Assembly: GCA_004794785.1 (NCBI GenBank)
Contig: SJOL01006413.1
Span: forward strand, 17,166-81,165
Length of the DNA: 64,000 bases
Reading direction: 5' to 3'
Origin: Opisthorchis felineus
Taxonomy: Eukaryota; Platyhelminthes; Trematoda; Opisthorchiida; Opisthorchiidae
Made by a program: the position numbers and the translations under genes. Positions 38,616 through 51,824 of the stretch are shown in pieces (within the stretch, counting starts at the first letter, position 1; each line of letters opens with the position of its first letter). The notes under the pieces are model-generated. The model did not search any database. It was not told the DNA's origin and saw only the letters and a list, made by a program, of their open reading frames with translations.

Positions 38616-41504
38616 TTGTTGCCCAGAATATGAAAACTGGTGACAGGCGGATTCCACCTTTTACCAAAGATCTAGCTGATTACCACCTACCAAGCCAATG
38701 CTCTAGACAAAATACCTTTCTTTTTTGGAATTATAGCATTATAATATACATAAAGTGTATAATGTTCTATGACACACCACGCACTTTTTCCAATAGAAAT
38801 AACCGTTGTGTTGACAGGCCTCACTGTTTGTTTCACTTCTAAGCCTATATTCAGCAGAAGCTGAGCATCCAGAAGTGAAACAAACAAGTTACTGAGAACA
38901 TTTTTAACTTGGTTCTGAACACTGAGTAAATGGAAGCGTTGTGTTTTTAGGTCTTAATTTGGTGAACCAAGTGACACTGCCTCTTACCCAGAGAGCTGTA
39001 TATCTCGAGATGAAAAACCCTCCATATCATGTCGACTGACCCAATCCCAGGAAGTGTTCCGATTATGTGATCACCAAAGGACCACAAAAAGTAGAAGGAA
39101 CGGCGACATCACATATTAAAATAGCACGATTTCTGCATAATCTAGATTTTTATTTCTGTACGGAAATTATTGCGGCGAATTCAAGGTTCTCTGTCATCTC
39201 AGAGCTTTTCTTTTCAGTAATTCCAGATTGTGCATGGTAAACATTTGCTAGCCACATGCCACCAGCGAAGGACCTTATTAGAATGTGAGATCTGTTTGTT
39301 TTTTGGAACAAGTTTGGCTCATTATCTCTTACCCTGCACATCGCTTTCCAGCACACCCCTCTTCAAATTTATATTGGCGAACACCAGAAGGTCCAACGTT
39401 TATTTGCTGAATGCGTCTCTCGATCTATATAACTTTGTGTTTAGCGTCAACCTTGTTGATCAACTTGCAGCCCTTGGCTTCAAAGCGCACCCTTCAAAGC
39501 GGGGCCATACTTTACCTACTTTCTGCGGTACCAGAGCGACCTTTCAATGGTTAAAATAAGTCTTCGATACTTAGCATCGTTCTTGTCAGTAAGAGAAAAC
39601 TCCTCCACTTCGTTCACAGCTTCTTCATCCGTAGAGCACTCCCTATCTTGAGACTTGTCAAGGGTTTCAAATTCTCTGGCCATCTCCTTAGTGAAAGTTG
39701 TTCTGTTTTGGACTTATCAGATTCAGCGCACAACGTGATCAACAGGGAGGGGAATCATTTACCCAAGAAAATGTGACGAACCTTGTAAGCTCGGTGGACA
39801 GCCCTCCAGTCTCTTTTATTTGTATAACCGCTACTCCCTACAGTTAGTTATCCATCAGTTGAATTCAACGTTGCCTTTTGCAAACTTTATTCTCTTGACC
39901 AGCTTAGCCAGTTAGAGCTTTGACACACTCACCTGTTTAATTTCACAGAATTTTTTCTAGTGTGAGTCACCGATAAAATTTCAACGTTAAGGATCAGGTA
40001 TAGCGATAATACTTGTGACGATAACAATAATGGCTCAGCTGTGCCACCAATTGGTACATGGTTGTCCTGCGACTCGATGGAGGCAAAACTGCTGAGATAC
40101 TGCCAGGATGTCCACGCTGGACCCTCCGTTCCGTAGTGGTGAATATAATTGGTCGTTAAGTCACGAAATTGGATCTCTCGGATTCTTTTCTACTATGCAC
40201 AAAGTTAATACGTCTATAACTATCACCACCTGTGTTTAAAAACACAGCGTACGTTGGTGGAGTATTGGAAGCACACTCACCTCGCATGTCCAATGACCTG
40301 GCGCGTCCAATGGTATGCACTACTGATGAGTTCTAATAAGAGTGAGACTCGAGTTCAATGCTTCCTCCTTAGGTGCAAACTCACCAGAACAGTTGCGCCA
40401 GGACAGGAGGAGATTGTTCAAACGAAAACTGCCTAAAAATGTGTTAAACCCTGCTTACCAACTACCTCAGTACTTTTGTGCTCAAGGCTAGAAAAAACGA
40501 GAACACTGGGCGACGAAGTTTTCCTTAGTTTTTGTATATTTTCTTCCAGCCAGTCCAACTGACCGAATAATCAAAAATTAGCAGTCAGAATCGTGACCAG
40601 TTCAGACAAATTCGCTCTTTTTTGTGCCTACTGACAATTCACATAAAAAAATCGAATGCTTTCCCTGTATGCTGTATGGTGAAACCTGAGTTTGTCTTAT
40701 GAAGTCTTCCCGAAGATCACAATTATATCGTGGATGAAGTTATAAACAAATATGTAAAAAGCCGATAAACGACAAAACAAGTTATTATGTTGTAAATCTG
40801 CTCGTCTTTAATACAGTGTTGTCGTTTACTCAGTGGAGTCTTCTATGCGTCCGTCCTAATTGGCTCGCGTTGACACCACTTATTGTGCACTAATGAGAAC
40901 GACGTTATCCATTTACCATGTCTCACTATAAATAAACTGTAATACTCCGGAAGTGACCATATATTGGATTGGTTATTATCTTTCTGTCTAGCTGAAGGTC
41001 AAACAAATGCGAACTCACAGGCAAAGGGGAGTCCCATGTCGTTTGCGTTACCACTGGAATACAATATGAACTTACCCGGTTTTAGTGAATAGCAGGTCGT
41101 CAAAACCTAATCCAATAAAGCAGTACATGAGTAAAACCCTCTTCGATCTTAAGGGTAGATATCTCTCTGTTTGGGATGACAAGGAATCAGTCCGGCCATA
41201 CCAGCAGTGTAGTGGTTCCAAATGTCAGAATTTTTCATTTAACGACCAACGGGTGGGCCCAGTCTCTGCAGAGCGCAGCTTGCACTGTTATTGTGAACGT
41301 TGTTTGTGACACTCATTAAGAATAAAAACAATTGTGTGATTCTTTGTATTGGATACCACGGATGCCTTGTGACCAAATATTAATCAGCAAAGGAAGATAT
41401 CTCCCCTAATAGTGTTAAAATGCTTTTAGGTAAAATAAGCATCTCACGGTGCGGGCATTTTTTGAAGATACAGTCAAATTCAGTAAGTAGACTGGTCCGT
41501 TTAC

Positions 41505-41674
41505 CTTGCTTGATACGCTGACAGAGAACCAAGCTTCGATAATGCAGCCTCCTGAGGTTCTAGCTTGTTGATACCAGCATCAGTTGCCCTCACATTGATC
41601 TTCGGGGGTTGCACATTAAAGTGAACATGACCTTCTTGATCCTCAGGGTTTGTTCCTGGTGGTGGCTCATAAAA
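41505..41674 (-). CDS. PPP1R32: PPP1R32-like, exon 6
   Basis: Starts in phase 0 after the acceptor TACTTTTTCTCAG and ends GCAAG|GTAAAC, leaving two bases of a codon. It encodes FYEPPPGTNPEDQEGHVHF, then NVQPPKINVRATDAG and LEPQEAALSKLGSLSAYQA. The vertebrate protein has Y-F-E-x-x-P-x-G-x-D-Q-E-G-W followed by I-Q-P at this place, then a leucine-rich SLRHLHPHV stretch where this protein has ALSKLGSLSAYQ. The T-R-G-G piece common in the family after DQEG is missing, so the region has diverged. Confidence 0.8.
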
Positions 41675-44600
41675 CTGAGAAAAAGTATTGAAGTCAGTTA
41701 GTTGATGATGTAGATCCTCTCGGACCGCGTGAGGCTTAAGGAACTTAACAACAACAGCCAATGAGTAAGGTGTAGTTCAAAATAATTTTGGCTTGAAGTG
41801 TATAAAAATTATCCTATCAACCAATAAATTTGCTAGAATTGTATATTCGCATCCAAAGACGCAGTCTTGCCTACAGTTTCTTGAAATCAAGCTATTACGT
41901 ATGGGCTACAAATACAATGACTTCGTCACACGCTGCAAAATGATGCCATAAAAATTGGAGCAGAACTGTTTACTAAATTTAGTCGGTGCTAACATGCTTA
42001 CACAGTTCTTTCAGTCGGTGAGCAAATCTTGTTCACAAATGTTTCCAACAGTGTACGATTTCCGAATTTCACTAAAGCATCTTGTGTAACAGTTTTTCCT
42101 GGATATGAGATATGTACTTCAACGAATTTGTTTTTGCCAGTGAGTTCCTAACCAGCTTTTAAGTATTGCGTACCTGCAATCACTCCTCGAATTGTCGCTC
42201 CTTATGCAATTGGGCTTGACTAGGCAGACCATTGAAATTAGTCTCCGAAGATACCTCTCTCCAAGTATCTCATCACAAGCATCTTTGATAGACAAAATTT
42301 TCGACGGAGTGTTTAAAGTTGGAACATAAGTACGTCATAAACTGCCCAACGGTTGGAAAACTAAAGACGGACTTGCTTACTGCTTGATTCCAGTGATTTC
42401 TTCGTTGGGTAAACGTGATCTTGCTAAACACTCCTGGTGCCTTGTCATTCTAGTTTCTAACTACTTGACACTTGCATCTCTCATGAGAGAATTTCCACTG
42501 CACGAAAGTCCAACCTTCAGAAAAGATAACTTTATTCTGACCCCGTGGGATTTCGTTGGCAGCTGCTTCCTTTAAAAGACTGCTTTTACTTTAATTTTGA
42601 CACCATATGTATTATGGAGAAACTGGTGTAGAAATCAAACACTGGGTTTTTTTACATGCCAACGTCAAATGGATACCTGAACACTAGAACAACCGACAGA
42701 ATTGTTTTCAAGGCAGTTTGGACCACAGAACGCGACTCTCATTCTTAGGTTGCGCAATTACTCCTTGAAAGAGTGAAGAAACCTGACCGTGCGCTACTAC
42801 ACACGGCATTTTCAATGACCAATACTTGTTGTCATTCAGTGTCCTCCAGATAAGATCACCATTTTGAAATAAGTGTACTTTGGAGTCGTATTATCATATT
42901 GCGTAAACTGAGAGACGGTCAACCAGTTGGAAGCAGAGGATCTGGTAAATCTACCTTTGTGAGTTATGCAGGACTGATTTTCCTACACAAAATCAGTCTT
43001 ACAGCTTTCAATTAGTTCTTCAAGGTTCTACCACGCTTAGAAGCCTGTTAATGGCTTATACTGGGATGGATCGGTTTATGTACGGTTTCATATATTCGCA
43101 AGACAAATTTTGCGGACTAATCAAGATGTACGGGACAAAGTTGCATTATAACTGTCCTAGTATTAGGATGAAAACCATTCACTTTTTAAATTAATAGCGG
43201 ATTTGATAGACCTAAAGCGATTCACAAATAACCTAAACGCAAGCCAGATTTATCTTTTATGCCCTGTGTGTTGAAATGTGGCGCTTTAAAGGAAGATCCT
43301 GTTTTTATAGCCGCAAAATGACGTTTATTGCGCTAGAGAACCAAAATTCCCGTAGTGAAAAAAGTAAGTATGTGGACGACATTGGTCGTCCCACAAAATA
43401 CTACTGACCGTGTGAATCGGCGCTTTGTCACCCCACCATTTTCAGGGTTTCAACGTAGTATATTTGCAACACAGGTGATACTATTTTTGAATATTCAAGC
43501 GACCAGTAAGGCAGATTCACTCTGAAAATAATTTGCCCACAAAACACCCCGTCATTGTTCAAGGAGACCGCTGCCCGTCCATTTCCACCGATCAACCGTA
43601 AGTTTCATTGTTGGCGTCAACTTTGGTGGTATCCGTTAGAAGTGTGAACGATTCAGTGGTTCTGTCTATAGCATTTCGTTATGCACGTTTAGGTGTGCCA
43701 AATAGGACACTGTTAGTGATTTCCTGCACGGATGAGGCAGCTGTACACCGGTTTTCTGCCTTTCAGCATAGGCTGGTTTAACTTACAAGACGAGACCTCC
43801 CCTGGTAATTCCCAAAACACGTCACCGTGCCAACGGTCGCATACGACTTTTACCCTCAACAGTGGATACAGAAAATTGAGGATCAAATTCTTCAGCGGAC
43901 TACTTCGAGGAACAGTTATAATTCACATCTGCGCTGTGAAAAATTCAGTAACAAGAATGACAGGAGTTTGATTTGAGTATACGAAAGTTTTCTGTTAGTG
44001 TGGATATCCAAACAAACTCCTTCAAATTGGTGTTGAGCAAAAAATTCACAGGTATTTAACTGATTGTAAATTTGATAAAAACACTATGAAACTATGCATC
44101 CTGTGCGTCTTTGGGGAGTGCAAACTGTTTACCACAGTCGTTTGAGGCGAAGAGGTCACATTATAATTGAAACACTGAAAAAGGTTCCCTAGTAGCAGTC
44201 CTATTTTCAGCCACATTCTCCAAAATATCAATGATTAAGTTTGTGGAAATACGTCTTATCATTCAAGCGTTTTTTTAAAGGGCAGTTAGGTTTATCCGTC
44301 GTAGAAATCTGACGTAGATGGCACAAACTATAAATTATTGCAGCATTCATTGTAATGGAGTGTAGCGTTTTGCCACAGAATTCTCCCAAGCCTGGGTTTC
44401 CCAGCTTTCTCAAATGTTTTACGTGCGTTATTTCAAGTTTCACTGTACTGTTTTGGATTCCCCCTATTTGGCATTACTTTTGTCTTTCACATATACGTGT
44501 ACATGATATGTACAAGGGTACGTGCCTACTCCTTTTACATTTCTGGATATTCCTGAGTGTTAAAGCTACAACAGTGCTCGAGGTAGCCCTCTGTGATCAT

Positions 44601-45470
44601 AGCAATACGTAACAAACTATAAAGTGCATAGTACTAGGTATCCATATGTGCGTCTACAGCAGGTTTCATGAATTTTATGGGTCAACAGCTGGCCTGCTGC
44701 ACGCGACGTGGGACCCAACTCTTCAGCTTTACCACTCGAAATGGAAGTTATGTGTCGCCAGTTGGGAATGCTGATGGCTTTAGAACTTTACGGTCCTGAA
44801 CGCACACTCGTTTTACTTCCTCGCGTTTACACCAAACACAGTGAGTTCAACTGAATACACATGCGCCTCGAGCAAACCACATGTAGCATTACCCACTGTG
44901 TTCGTGGCCCATTAGTTTGGATTGGTAAGACAGATAAATCTGGAGGTGGATGCCAGCTCAACACGTTATAACCGGGCTGTTCGAAACTCTTTACTTCTGC
45001 ACAGTCCCAGGAAACACTATTCCACCAGCTGCACTATATGTGCCGTTAGTTGCCGTTGCAGAATCTGTCTATTATTAGCATTGATACTATTAATAACTAA
45101 TAATAACTGATACGCTAGGTCATCCTGTCTTCATCCGCGAGGGCAAAGGTCTGCCTCTTAATAGCACACAGCGGACACTCAAGACCAATGGACACGCATA
45201 GAAAGAGACCCTTCCGGTGGATATAAGTTACAGCGAAAAGAGTTAAAGCACTGGAAGAAAAGTAGAAACGAAATATTAATGAAGTTTGAATTTATTTCAC
45301 TATAACCTCTTGTAATTGTTTGGCCGTCTCCTGAACATATGAGTGCGTCATCCACCGGCAATGAGTATTTCCTGACAGTTCCTTAACTTTAAGGCCTAGC
45401 TAAGTCAAACCGTTTATACTGAACACAGGATATCTATATCACTGAAAAGTGTCAACTTCTGGCAACTTAC

Positions 45471-45645
45471 TCGAGTCATGTAATGAGTGACGAATCGATC
45501 CGGAGGCCCTGCATCATATTCCACATGTCCATGGTCATTGGATGTGAAGCCACTTGACGTAAGGGGTCCAGAAAATTGTTTGCCCAGTTTGATGACCTTA
45601 CTTGGTGGTTCAACTTGATGCCCAAGGTATGTGCCTTTTTCCATG
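45471..45645 (-). CDS. PPP1R32: PPP1R32-like, exon 5
   Basis: Acceptor CTTTTTATTGCAG at 45646; the first base C completes a Ser codon begun in exon 4 (AG|C). It encodes MEKGTYLGHQVEPPSKVIK, LGKQFSGPLTSSGFTSND, then GPPDRFVTHYMTR, and ends at a consensus donor CGA|GTAAGT in phase 0. The S-S-G-F-T-x-N-D and P-x-R-F-x-T-x-Y spacing matches the vertebrate C-terminal repeat (T-G-F-S-x-N-N ... R-Y-x-T-T-Y). This is the most typical piece of the C-terminal half. Confidence 0.85.
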
Positions 45646-48145
45646 CTGCAATAAAAAGTTAGGCGTCGAATTCTGTGATACTTAGCAACGGGAATAAATG
45701 TCCTCGTTTCAATTTTCATTAGGTTGTTTTTCCTCAAAGCTCAATACCCGGTGAAATGTTATTAGAGCTATTGATGTCTCTTGGTTTTTTCACTTCTATG
45801 CAACTTAGGAAATTTGAATTTCAACACGCATCCTCCAAGGTAGTTTACGTCAAATGAGATGAATTACACTTCACAGATCTCCCCAAAACCCCAGTTGATG
45901 ATCTGAGAGAGATAGTGAACTGCTATTGAGGGCTCCTGGATGATCTATCCCATTAACGTCTTTGAACCGCTCTTGACACGCACAATGCTGATGCATCCGT
46001 CCAGTGATGAATGTGGTGTTGAAGATTGGGAGTCTCGCTTGCTGGTGAGCTATGCAGTGAAGATAAACAAATGAAAATGTGCGGGTAAATCATTATTGTA
46101 GAATATGGGTGACAGGCTTGCACGTGTCTCCCCACAACCCCCTGCCCAAAGAGGGCCCATAAGGACAACTTCAGGCTCTTTCCGTGATATGAGGCCTAAA
46201 ATTGTTATCTTTTGACAGACTATCCCCGTCACCAAATGAAAACCCTTCCCGATGTCCGCGAGGTGCAAGCTCATCTTCTAACGAAGGTCGGGATAAGGAA
46301 CTTCACTCACATTCTGGTACTAAGTAGGTCAGTGCGTGGTCATATAGGAGCCAACCTCGCTCCTATGTGATCAGGGCCACAAAGGCATAACTTCGACTAT
46401 GTGCTGCATAACTAGGGAATTTTCCTCTCTTTAGATTTCACACAAAGAGAACAAATAAAACGGGATTTGACGGAGCGGATTTCAAAACGGATACTTCAGT
46501 GAAACAAATAAGCATGATCAATCCTAGGAAATCGTCCCCACTGAAGCTATCCATTTAAAATAAGATAACTATATACCATTAGAAACTAATAAATCATGAG
46601 ATCCTGGGTCGCTGAGTGAGGTAATCCCCCTGAAGAGTGGACTATAACATTTCCTGTTTTTCAGGAGATACTATCCCGTCCTAGCCATAAAAACGTCTTC
46701 TCCATACTACGTTTCCAAAAAGGCAGCTTCAGAATAGTCAAATATCCACAACATCCTGAGGCTGCTCTTAAACCCAATAAGTGCCCCAATTCTCAATAAC
46801 GGTTTTTGATTAGCCTCTTGATTATTTTTTCAACGTTTGAATTATTCCGAGTGAAGGCATCACTTGGAGGAGTCCACTGATGGTTGTTTTCCTCAAAACG
46901 TCCGTAGGAGAGATAGCAGATACCTGACAGCAAATGCGTTTGAGGGAAAAATCAGTCAGACTGTTTGGTCTGTTGATCACCCGTGCTTTAAAATCAGCTT
47001 GACAAACAGACTTCCCTGTAAAATTAGAAAATCATATGAATTATAAGTGGTACGGTTGCTTCTCCTGAAAAACTACTTGAAGAAAGGCAGTGCTATGAAA
47101 GATTGGCCCTAGTTGGTTGCTCCCTTAAAGTGGATATTAAAAGTAAATTCTTCTCCACAAGAGATCACTTAGAACACTTGAGTGAGTCTGGTTGTTGTCT
47201 TGAGGTACTCTTTCTGGACAGGACAACACCACTATGTGCGAAGCTCCATTCCGACACCCCTTTTACCGTCCCTCATTATCCAGAACATGGTAAGAATTAG
47301 GAGAAACGTACCGTGTTGCTAGATCAGGTATGAACCAGGAATACCTCTCCAAGTTAATGGGAGTGCACAAAGCCACATGACTTTAAATACCAAATTTGAG
47401 CTGACATCAGAAGTTTCCAACACATCATCCGCATACAACATGGGGTTTGGTTAATCTCATGAGGTTTTAATGAAGGAATAAATTCAGGCTATATGTAGAG
47501 CCATTAGAAGTAGGATGTTTTCACCTAAATTTAGCTTCAGTAAGTAGATATAAGCGGGCAAGCTTGGAGACGTTTTACGCATATACTTAGACGGTGATGA
47601 CACTGTAAAACAGACTATCTGTAAGTCATTTAGCATCTACACTGTGTTGCATTGCGGCATCCTGAATTTGAATAGGTGGCAAAGGAATATCATCCGGAAC
47701 TCCTATTAAAAACTTCCTCACTCTTGAGTACCAGATCATGTAACAGCCTGGCCGATCGATTTTCTTCTGACTGCGCTCACTCTGAAAACCTTGTTTTTGC
47801 TGTGGTGAACGAACAACTGCCTTGTGAGTCAGGATTAGTGGGATTCGAAAACATCCTGCACAAACTCTCCATGCACGAAGACCGACTGCCAGTGCACGAA
47901 TTGCTACCCACTGTCGGTTCCAGTCAGGGGCTATATGGATCACGTGCAAACCGGGATGTTTTGAACAGTCTGGAAAAAATTTGACTGGATTACAGAGTCA
48001 TTTGCATTTGACCTTTCGGCGCCCAGTGGATGGCGGTCTTGTCTCAGTGTGGAAAGAAATGGAGTAAAAGTTTCCCGTTCCACGGTTCCCATTTGGAAAA
48101 GGCTTTGGTACCAGGTGGCAAATTACAACGTGTCTCTAATTTGAA

Positions 48146-48330
48146 ACATCATCACCATCATCGTCATCATCATCATCATCACGGACAGCATGACATCAGT
48201 GTTCAACACTGATGCTCCGCTGCCGTACAACCTTGATTTGTTTGAAAGCGTTATTATTAGGAAAACAATAAAGGTGGATACGGAAACGACCTGGTGCTAG
48301 CTTACTACAATCATTCCGAGGTGCCTACCT
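48146..48330 (-). mobile_element. LINE 3' untranslated end with (GAT)n tail
   Basis: The minus strand ends in (GAT)n (plus: CATCATCATCATC at 48168-48180). Upstream is a block nearly the same as 60128-60300, including CAGTGTTGAACACTGATGTC-type bases and CACCTCGGAATGA. This is most simply the 3' end of the LINE whose coding scrap lies at 49146-49660. The open frame with a run of His codons (48030-48212, plus) is an artefact of the CAT repeat. Confidence 0.65.
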
Positions 48331-48642
48331 GTGTGGACTGCTGTCATGAACTCGTCCGTTGCTGCATTTCACTGCGCAGAACATGCACATTTCGTTTGGC
48401 CATCGGAAAGCTTATAGACCCACAAACGTATCACCACCGACTAGCCCAGCGCCTGCCTACAGGTTCAATATCGAATTTAATGATCACTGGAGAGGGCATT
48501 CAAGGCTGTAACTGACGGCAGAACTTCTAACTGCGTTACAATTCATCCAGCACTTTCTAAGCATCGATTTGCTGATAAGACCGTAGCTTCACTGAAAGAC
48601 CAGCGACAGATTCACTCCGGTTGCATAACAAATCATAAAAAA

Positions 48643-48745
48643 TAATCGTACAGCTGTAGCACCCTTTCAATGTCTAACTGCCATGCTATATGAGGGAAGC
48701 ACGACGGCTGGTATACCTACAGGTTGCTTAAGCCTAAACAAGAGC
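48643..48745 (+). repeat. Dispersed ~100-bp repeat, copy 2
   Basis: Matches 717-825 in the same orientation. It lies within the LINE-rich intron 4 of the PPP1R32-like gene, between the LINE 3' end and the assembly gap. Confidence 0.6.
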
Positions 48746-48894
48746 AATCGAGAGACCGGGGTTGCGTCCGAACCAAGGACCTTCCACATTAACCACTAAA
48801 CTATCTCGAGCTTCGGTTGAAACCACAATCCAACTCGACGCATCATTCGAAGCCATGTAGAACTGAGTGTCCGCGCAGCCCGAGATGTTTGACA

Positions 48895-49145
48895 NNNNNN
48901 NNNNNNNNNNNNNNNNNNNNNNNNNNNNNNNNNNNNNNNNNNNNNNNNNNNNNNNNNNNNNNNNNNNNNNNNNNNNNNNNNNNNNNNNNNNNNNNNNNNN
49001 NNNNNNNNNNNNNNNNNNNNNNNNNNNNNNNNNNNNNNNNNNNNNNNNNNNNNNNNNNNNNNNNNNNNNNNNNNNNNNNNNNNNNNNNNNNNNNNNNNNN
49101 NNNNNNNNNNNNNNNNNNNNNNNNNNNNNNNNNNNNNNNNNNNNN
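48895..49145. other. Assembly gap (251 N)
   Basis: A run of N. Coding scraps of one LINE lie on its upper side (GWGPRDPHCAWLETLQDMA ends at its edge), so the gap probably hides the stop codon and 3' untranslated part of that LINE. Open frames that read through the N run are not real. Confidence 1.
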
Positions 49146-49660
49146 CAGCCATATCTTGCAGCGTCTCCAACCAGGCGCAGTGAGGATCTCGCGGTCCCCA
49201 GCCTGGAAGGCGAGTAGCACCGACAGAACCCAACCTTTTCGTAATCTCCTTCATACCCCTCGGTCAGCTCAAGGACTGGCCACCTCTCCGCTTCGGCCTG
49301 TCTGAATTGGGCACGAAAAACAGCACTGTCCTCGACAAACGACGGTTCGGCATACGCAATACATGGCGTAACCAACGCAGCTTCTGGTGCTGGACACATT
49401 CTTCGATGGAAGTTCAGGGTGCACAACCGAAAACTAGCTTTCTAATTGCATCGTTACGGATTCGCCGACACCAACCCAAACGAGCTATGGTTCTGAGACA
49501 ACGATTGTCGAACACCTGAAGACGTCTCAGTTCCGCCGCTCGAACAAGCAGTCTCACAGCCATACAGCAAAACAGCCCGCACTGTAGCCTGGTACACACG
49601 TCCCTTGAGATTCAGGGATATACCGCTTTGACGCCATAGGTGTCTCAAATTAGCAAACGC
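49146..49660 (-). mobile_element. LINE C-terminal fragment, frameshifted
   Basis: In three frames the minus strand encodes the typical LINE tail in order: LRHLWRQSGISLNLKGRVYQ and AVLLYGCET (49648-49540), LRRLQVFDNRCLRTIARLGW (frame ending 49414), and ATRLPGWGPRDPHCAWLETL (ending at the gap). At least two frameshifts separate them. It is 5'-truncated: no endonuclease or reverse-transcriptase palm was seen. Confidence 0.85.
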
Positions 49661-50940
49661 GACTGGAGCCTAGGATGGCCTACCTACTCACTTTTAAACA
49701 CAGGAGTCCTACAGGACACGACAACTGCAATAGGCGGGTGCAAATAGAACATTTCTGAGCGGTGATTCTCGTTAATAAAATATACGCTGATGGTGCTGAC
49801 GACGAGGATTTTGCTATGCTGAGAGGTTTCATAAATTACTAAATTTTTTATCTGGTACTGGGTTACGAACAGACCGCGGTGCTGTTATATGTCTATGTCT
49901 GTATGGGATTCCGCCTATGCAGCTTGCAAGTGTAAAGGAACTGAAACAAACAATGTCGGGATACCGTTAGTCCAACATGATAAAGTTCAATGGTAGCCAC
50001 ATTAGCGTAAAACTTTGTTGAATTTTGTAAGAACGTTCGCATAAGTTAAAATATTCATCATGTGTGGACTCACTGGATTTCACTCAAACAAAGATTACGA
50101 TGTCCGCAGATCAGTTTTCCCTGGAGCGACGATCATTCTAACGTGTCAGACCCGTAATTTCCATCGAACCCCATTTTCAAGGAAGAGCTTCTACATACGG
50201 TGAAGTAAAGTTAGCGGGCTACATTCTTTCGAGTTACTGTTGGAAAAAGTTTACATATGTCAACCATAGCTGTCTAGATAGTTTGTTTTGCCATTAAGGT
50301 GCCACGAGAAGACCAGTGATTCATAAATGCCTAAGTCATTAAAAAAGACTTTTCTGGCTCGAAATGCAGAATTCAAACGTTATTTGGTTCCTATATCGGA
50401 AGTTCCGTTAAATTTTATTTGACAAGATAGCCTCTATAGCCTTCTTGCCCACTCGATGATAGGCATTCCACTCAACCGGGCTGTTTGATTGTATGGGGTT
50501 CTCGAACGAATCTGCGGAAAAATCTCTTGGAAAATGAGTTGGGTGCAATGCTGAGGTCTTTATTAATCTAAAACAGGTCTTTTGCCACCTGACCTGGAGG
50601 AGCATGACCAGGGACACATGGAAAACTTGAAGACAAAACATTCTCAAGATTTAACAAAAAGTAGGCCAGAAGGACACCTTTGGGTGTTTTTTGTTGAAGT
50701 CTTGAAAAGAAAGTGTTTTTATTCTTTGTTTTGGATGCTAATTATCGTTCAGTAGAGGGACTGACAGCTTCGAATGTCTACAGATAATAAATCAGACTGA
50801 TAAATGCAACCGGCAACTGTATAAGTTGATAAGAGTTGAAAAGCGTTTCGAGTTGTTTACACTCAGAATAACAAAGGAAGCTGATGGCCCCTGTATCCTT
50901 TCTTGCACCGGACCTTCAACACAAAGACAAGAATGACATG

Positions 50941-50956
50941 TGCTAGCTAGCTAGCA
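50941..50956. repeat. 16-bp perfect palindrome
   Basis: TGCTAGCTAGCTAGCA reads the same on both strands; it is a (CTAG)n-type simple repeat in intron 4 of the PPP1R32-like gene. Confidence 0.9.
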
Positions 50957-51383
50957 TTCCCCATATAAATCGCAAAAAAGGAGGCCAAGTTAGAGGATCA
51001 ACAGAAATTCGGAGCTAATAATGTCCTCACTGTGCGTGGGTGTGTGAATTTTGGTGGGTTTTTGGGGTATCGATCAATTAGTAAAATCTAGCCTGCTCAC
51101 CCTCGCAAGTTATTCGACTTCTTTTAATACCGATGAACTTGTAAAGGGCGGCAGTTAGACTTGGCGAGCATAATAACAAAGCGCTGGTCCGTGTTCTTCG
51201 AGTTGTCCAAGTTCTTTTGATCAGTCCGGTTCGACAAGATAAAGGTCCAACGCCTTCATTTTTAGGGCACAAAACATGCGACCAACCCTCAAAAAGTGTC
51301 TTGTTCGTTTGTGACATTACATGAAAGTTTACTTTATCGCCGTAACTTGGTATAGCCCCTCACCGAACCTTATGACAAACATG

Positions 51384-51468
51384 GAAACATCACAAACGAG
51401 AGATTCAGCTGGGTTCCAGTTGAGTCTCTCGCAAAGCCAAATTTGTTTGCAAATGAGTGTATTTCGCT
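51384..51468 (+). repeat. Fragment of the hammerhead-associated repeat
   Basis: 85 bases starting GGAAACATCACAAACGAGAG, nearly the same as 4069-4152. It lies about 250 bases below exon 4 of the PPP1R32-like gene and is opposite to it in orientation. Confidence 0.85.
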
Positions 51469-51720
51469 TATGACAAGCCGTTTTTCGTGGGCAGCATACG
51501 AAATTTCACTCTAATAAATGCATGACGGGAAAAATACTTTTTACAACTCCAGGTGTAGTGGTTGACTTCCATTTGAGGGCAATCCACACAGTCACATCTC
51601 AGGATATATTCACCTCATGCTCAAGAGTACCTATCTTGAAACTTATTTACGTTCACTTCTTCCAGCAGAATTCAAACCAGAAAGTTGCGAATCAATCAAT
51701 GAGAAACTAGCCAAATTTAC

Positions 51721-51824
51721 CTCGGCTCTTTATAGGCATAAATAGCATTCTGATATTCGGCCGGATCCTTTTTCTTTAACCAATCAAGTTTTCTTTCCGG
51801 GATCTCATTAGCTTTATCATAAAC
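51721..51824 (-). CDS. PPP1R32: PPP1R32-like, exon 4
   Basis: A 104-base exon between acceptor AACTTATAG and donor CCGAG|GTAAAT. It encodes VYDKANEIPERKLDWLKKKD then PAEYQNAIYAYKEP plus two bases. Start phase 0 fits exon 3, and end phase 2 fits exon 5. The Pro-Glu-Arg...Trp-x-Lys-Lys-Asp-Pro-x-Glu-Tyr pattern is what I recall from invertebrate members of the family; vertebrates differ here. Codons are clean and the borders good, so a real exon is likely. Confidence 0.78.

Noticed and set aside
47626..47984. Overlapping open frames of about 105 codons on both strands
   Set aside because: Neither shows a domain. The stretch may be an old retroelement, but no motif allowed a call.
48030..48212. 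Histidine-rich open frame
   Set aside because: It is the CAT microsatellite at the LINE 3' end read in frame.
48734..49426. Open frames of 116-230 codons on both strands
   Set aside because: They read through the 251-base N gap. The flanking residues are LINE C-terminal scraps in several frames.
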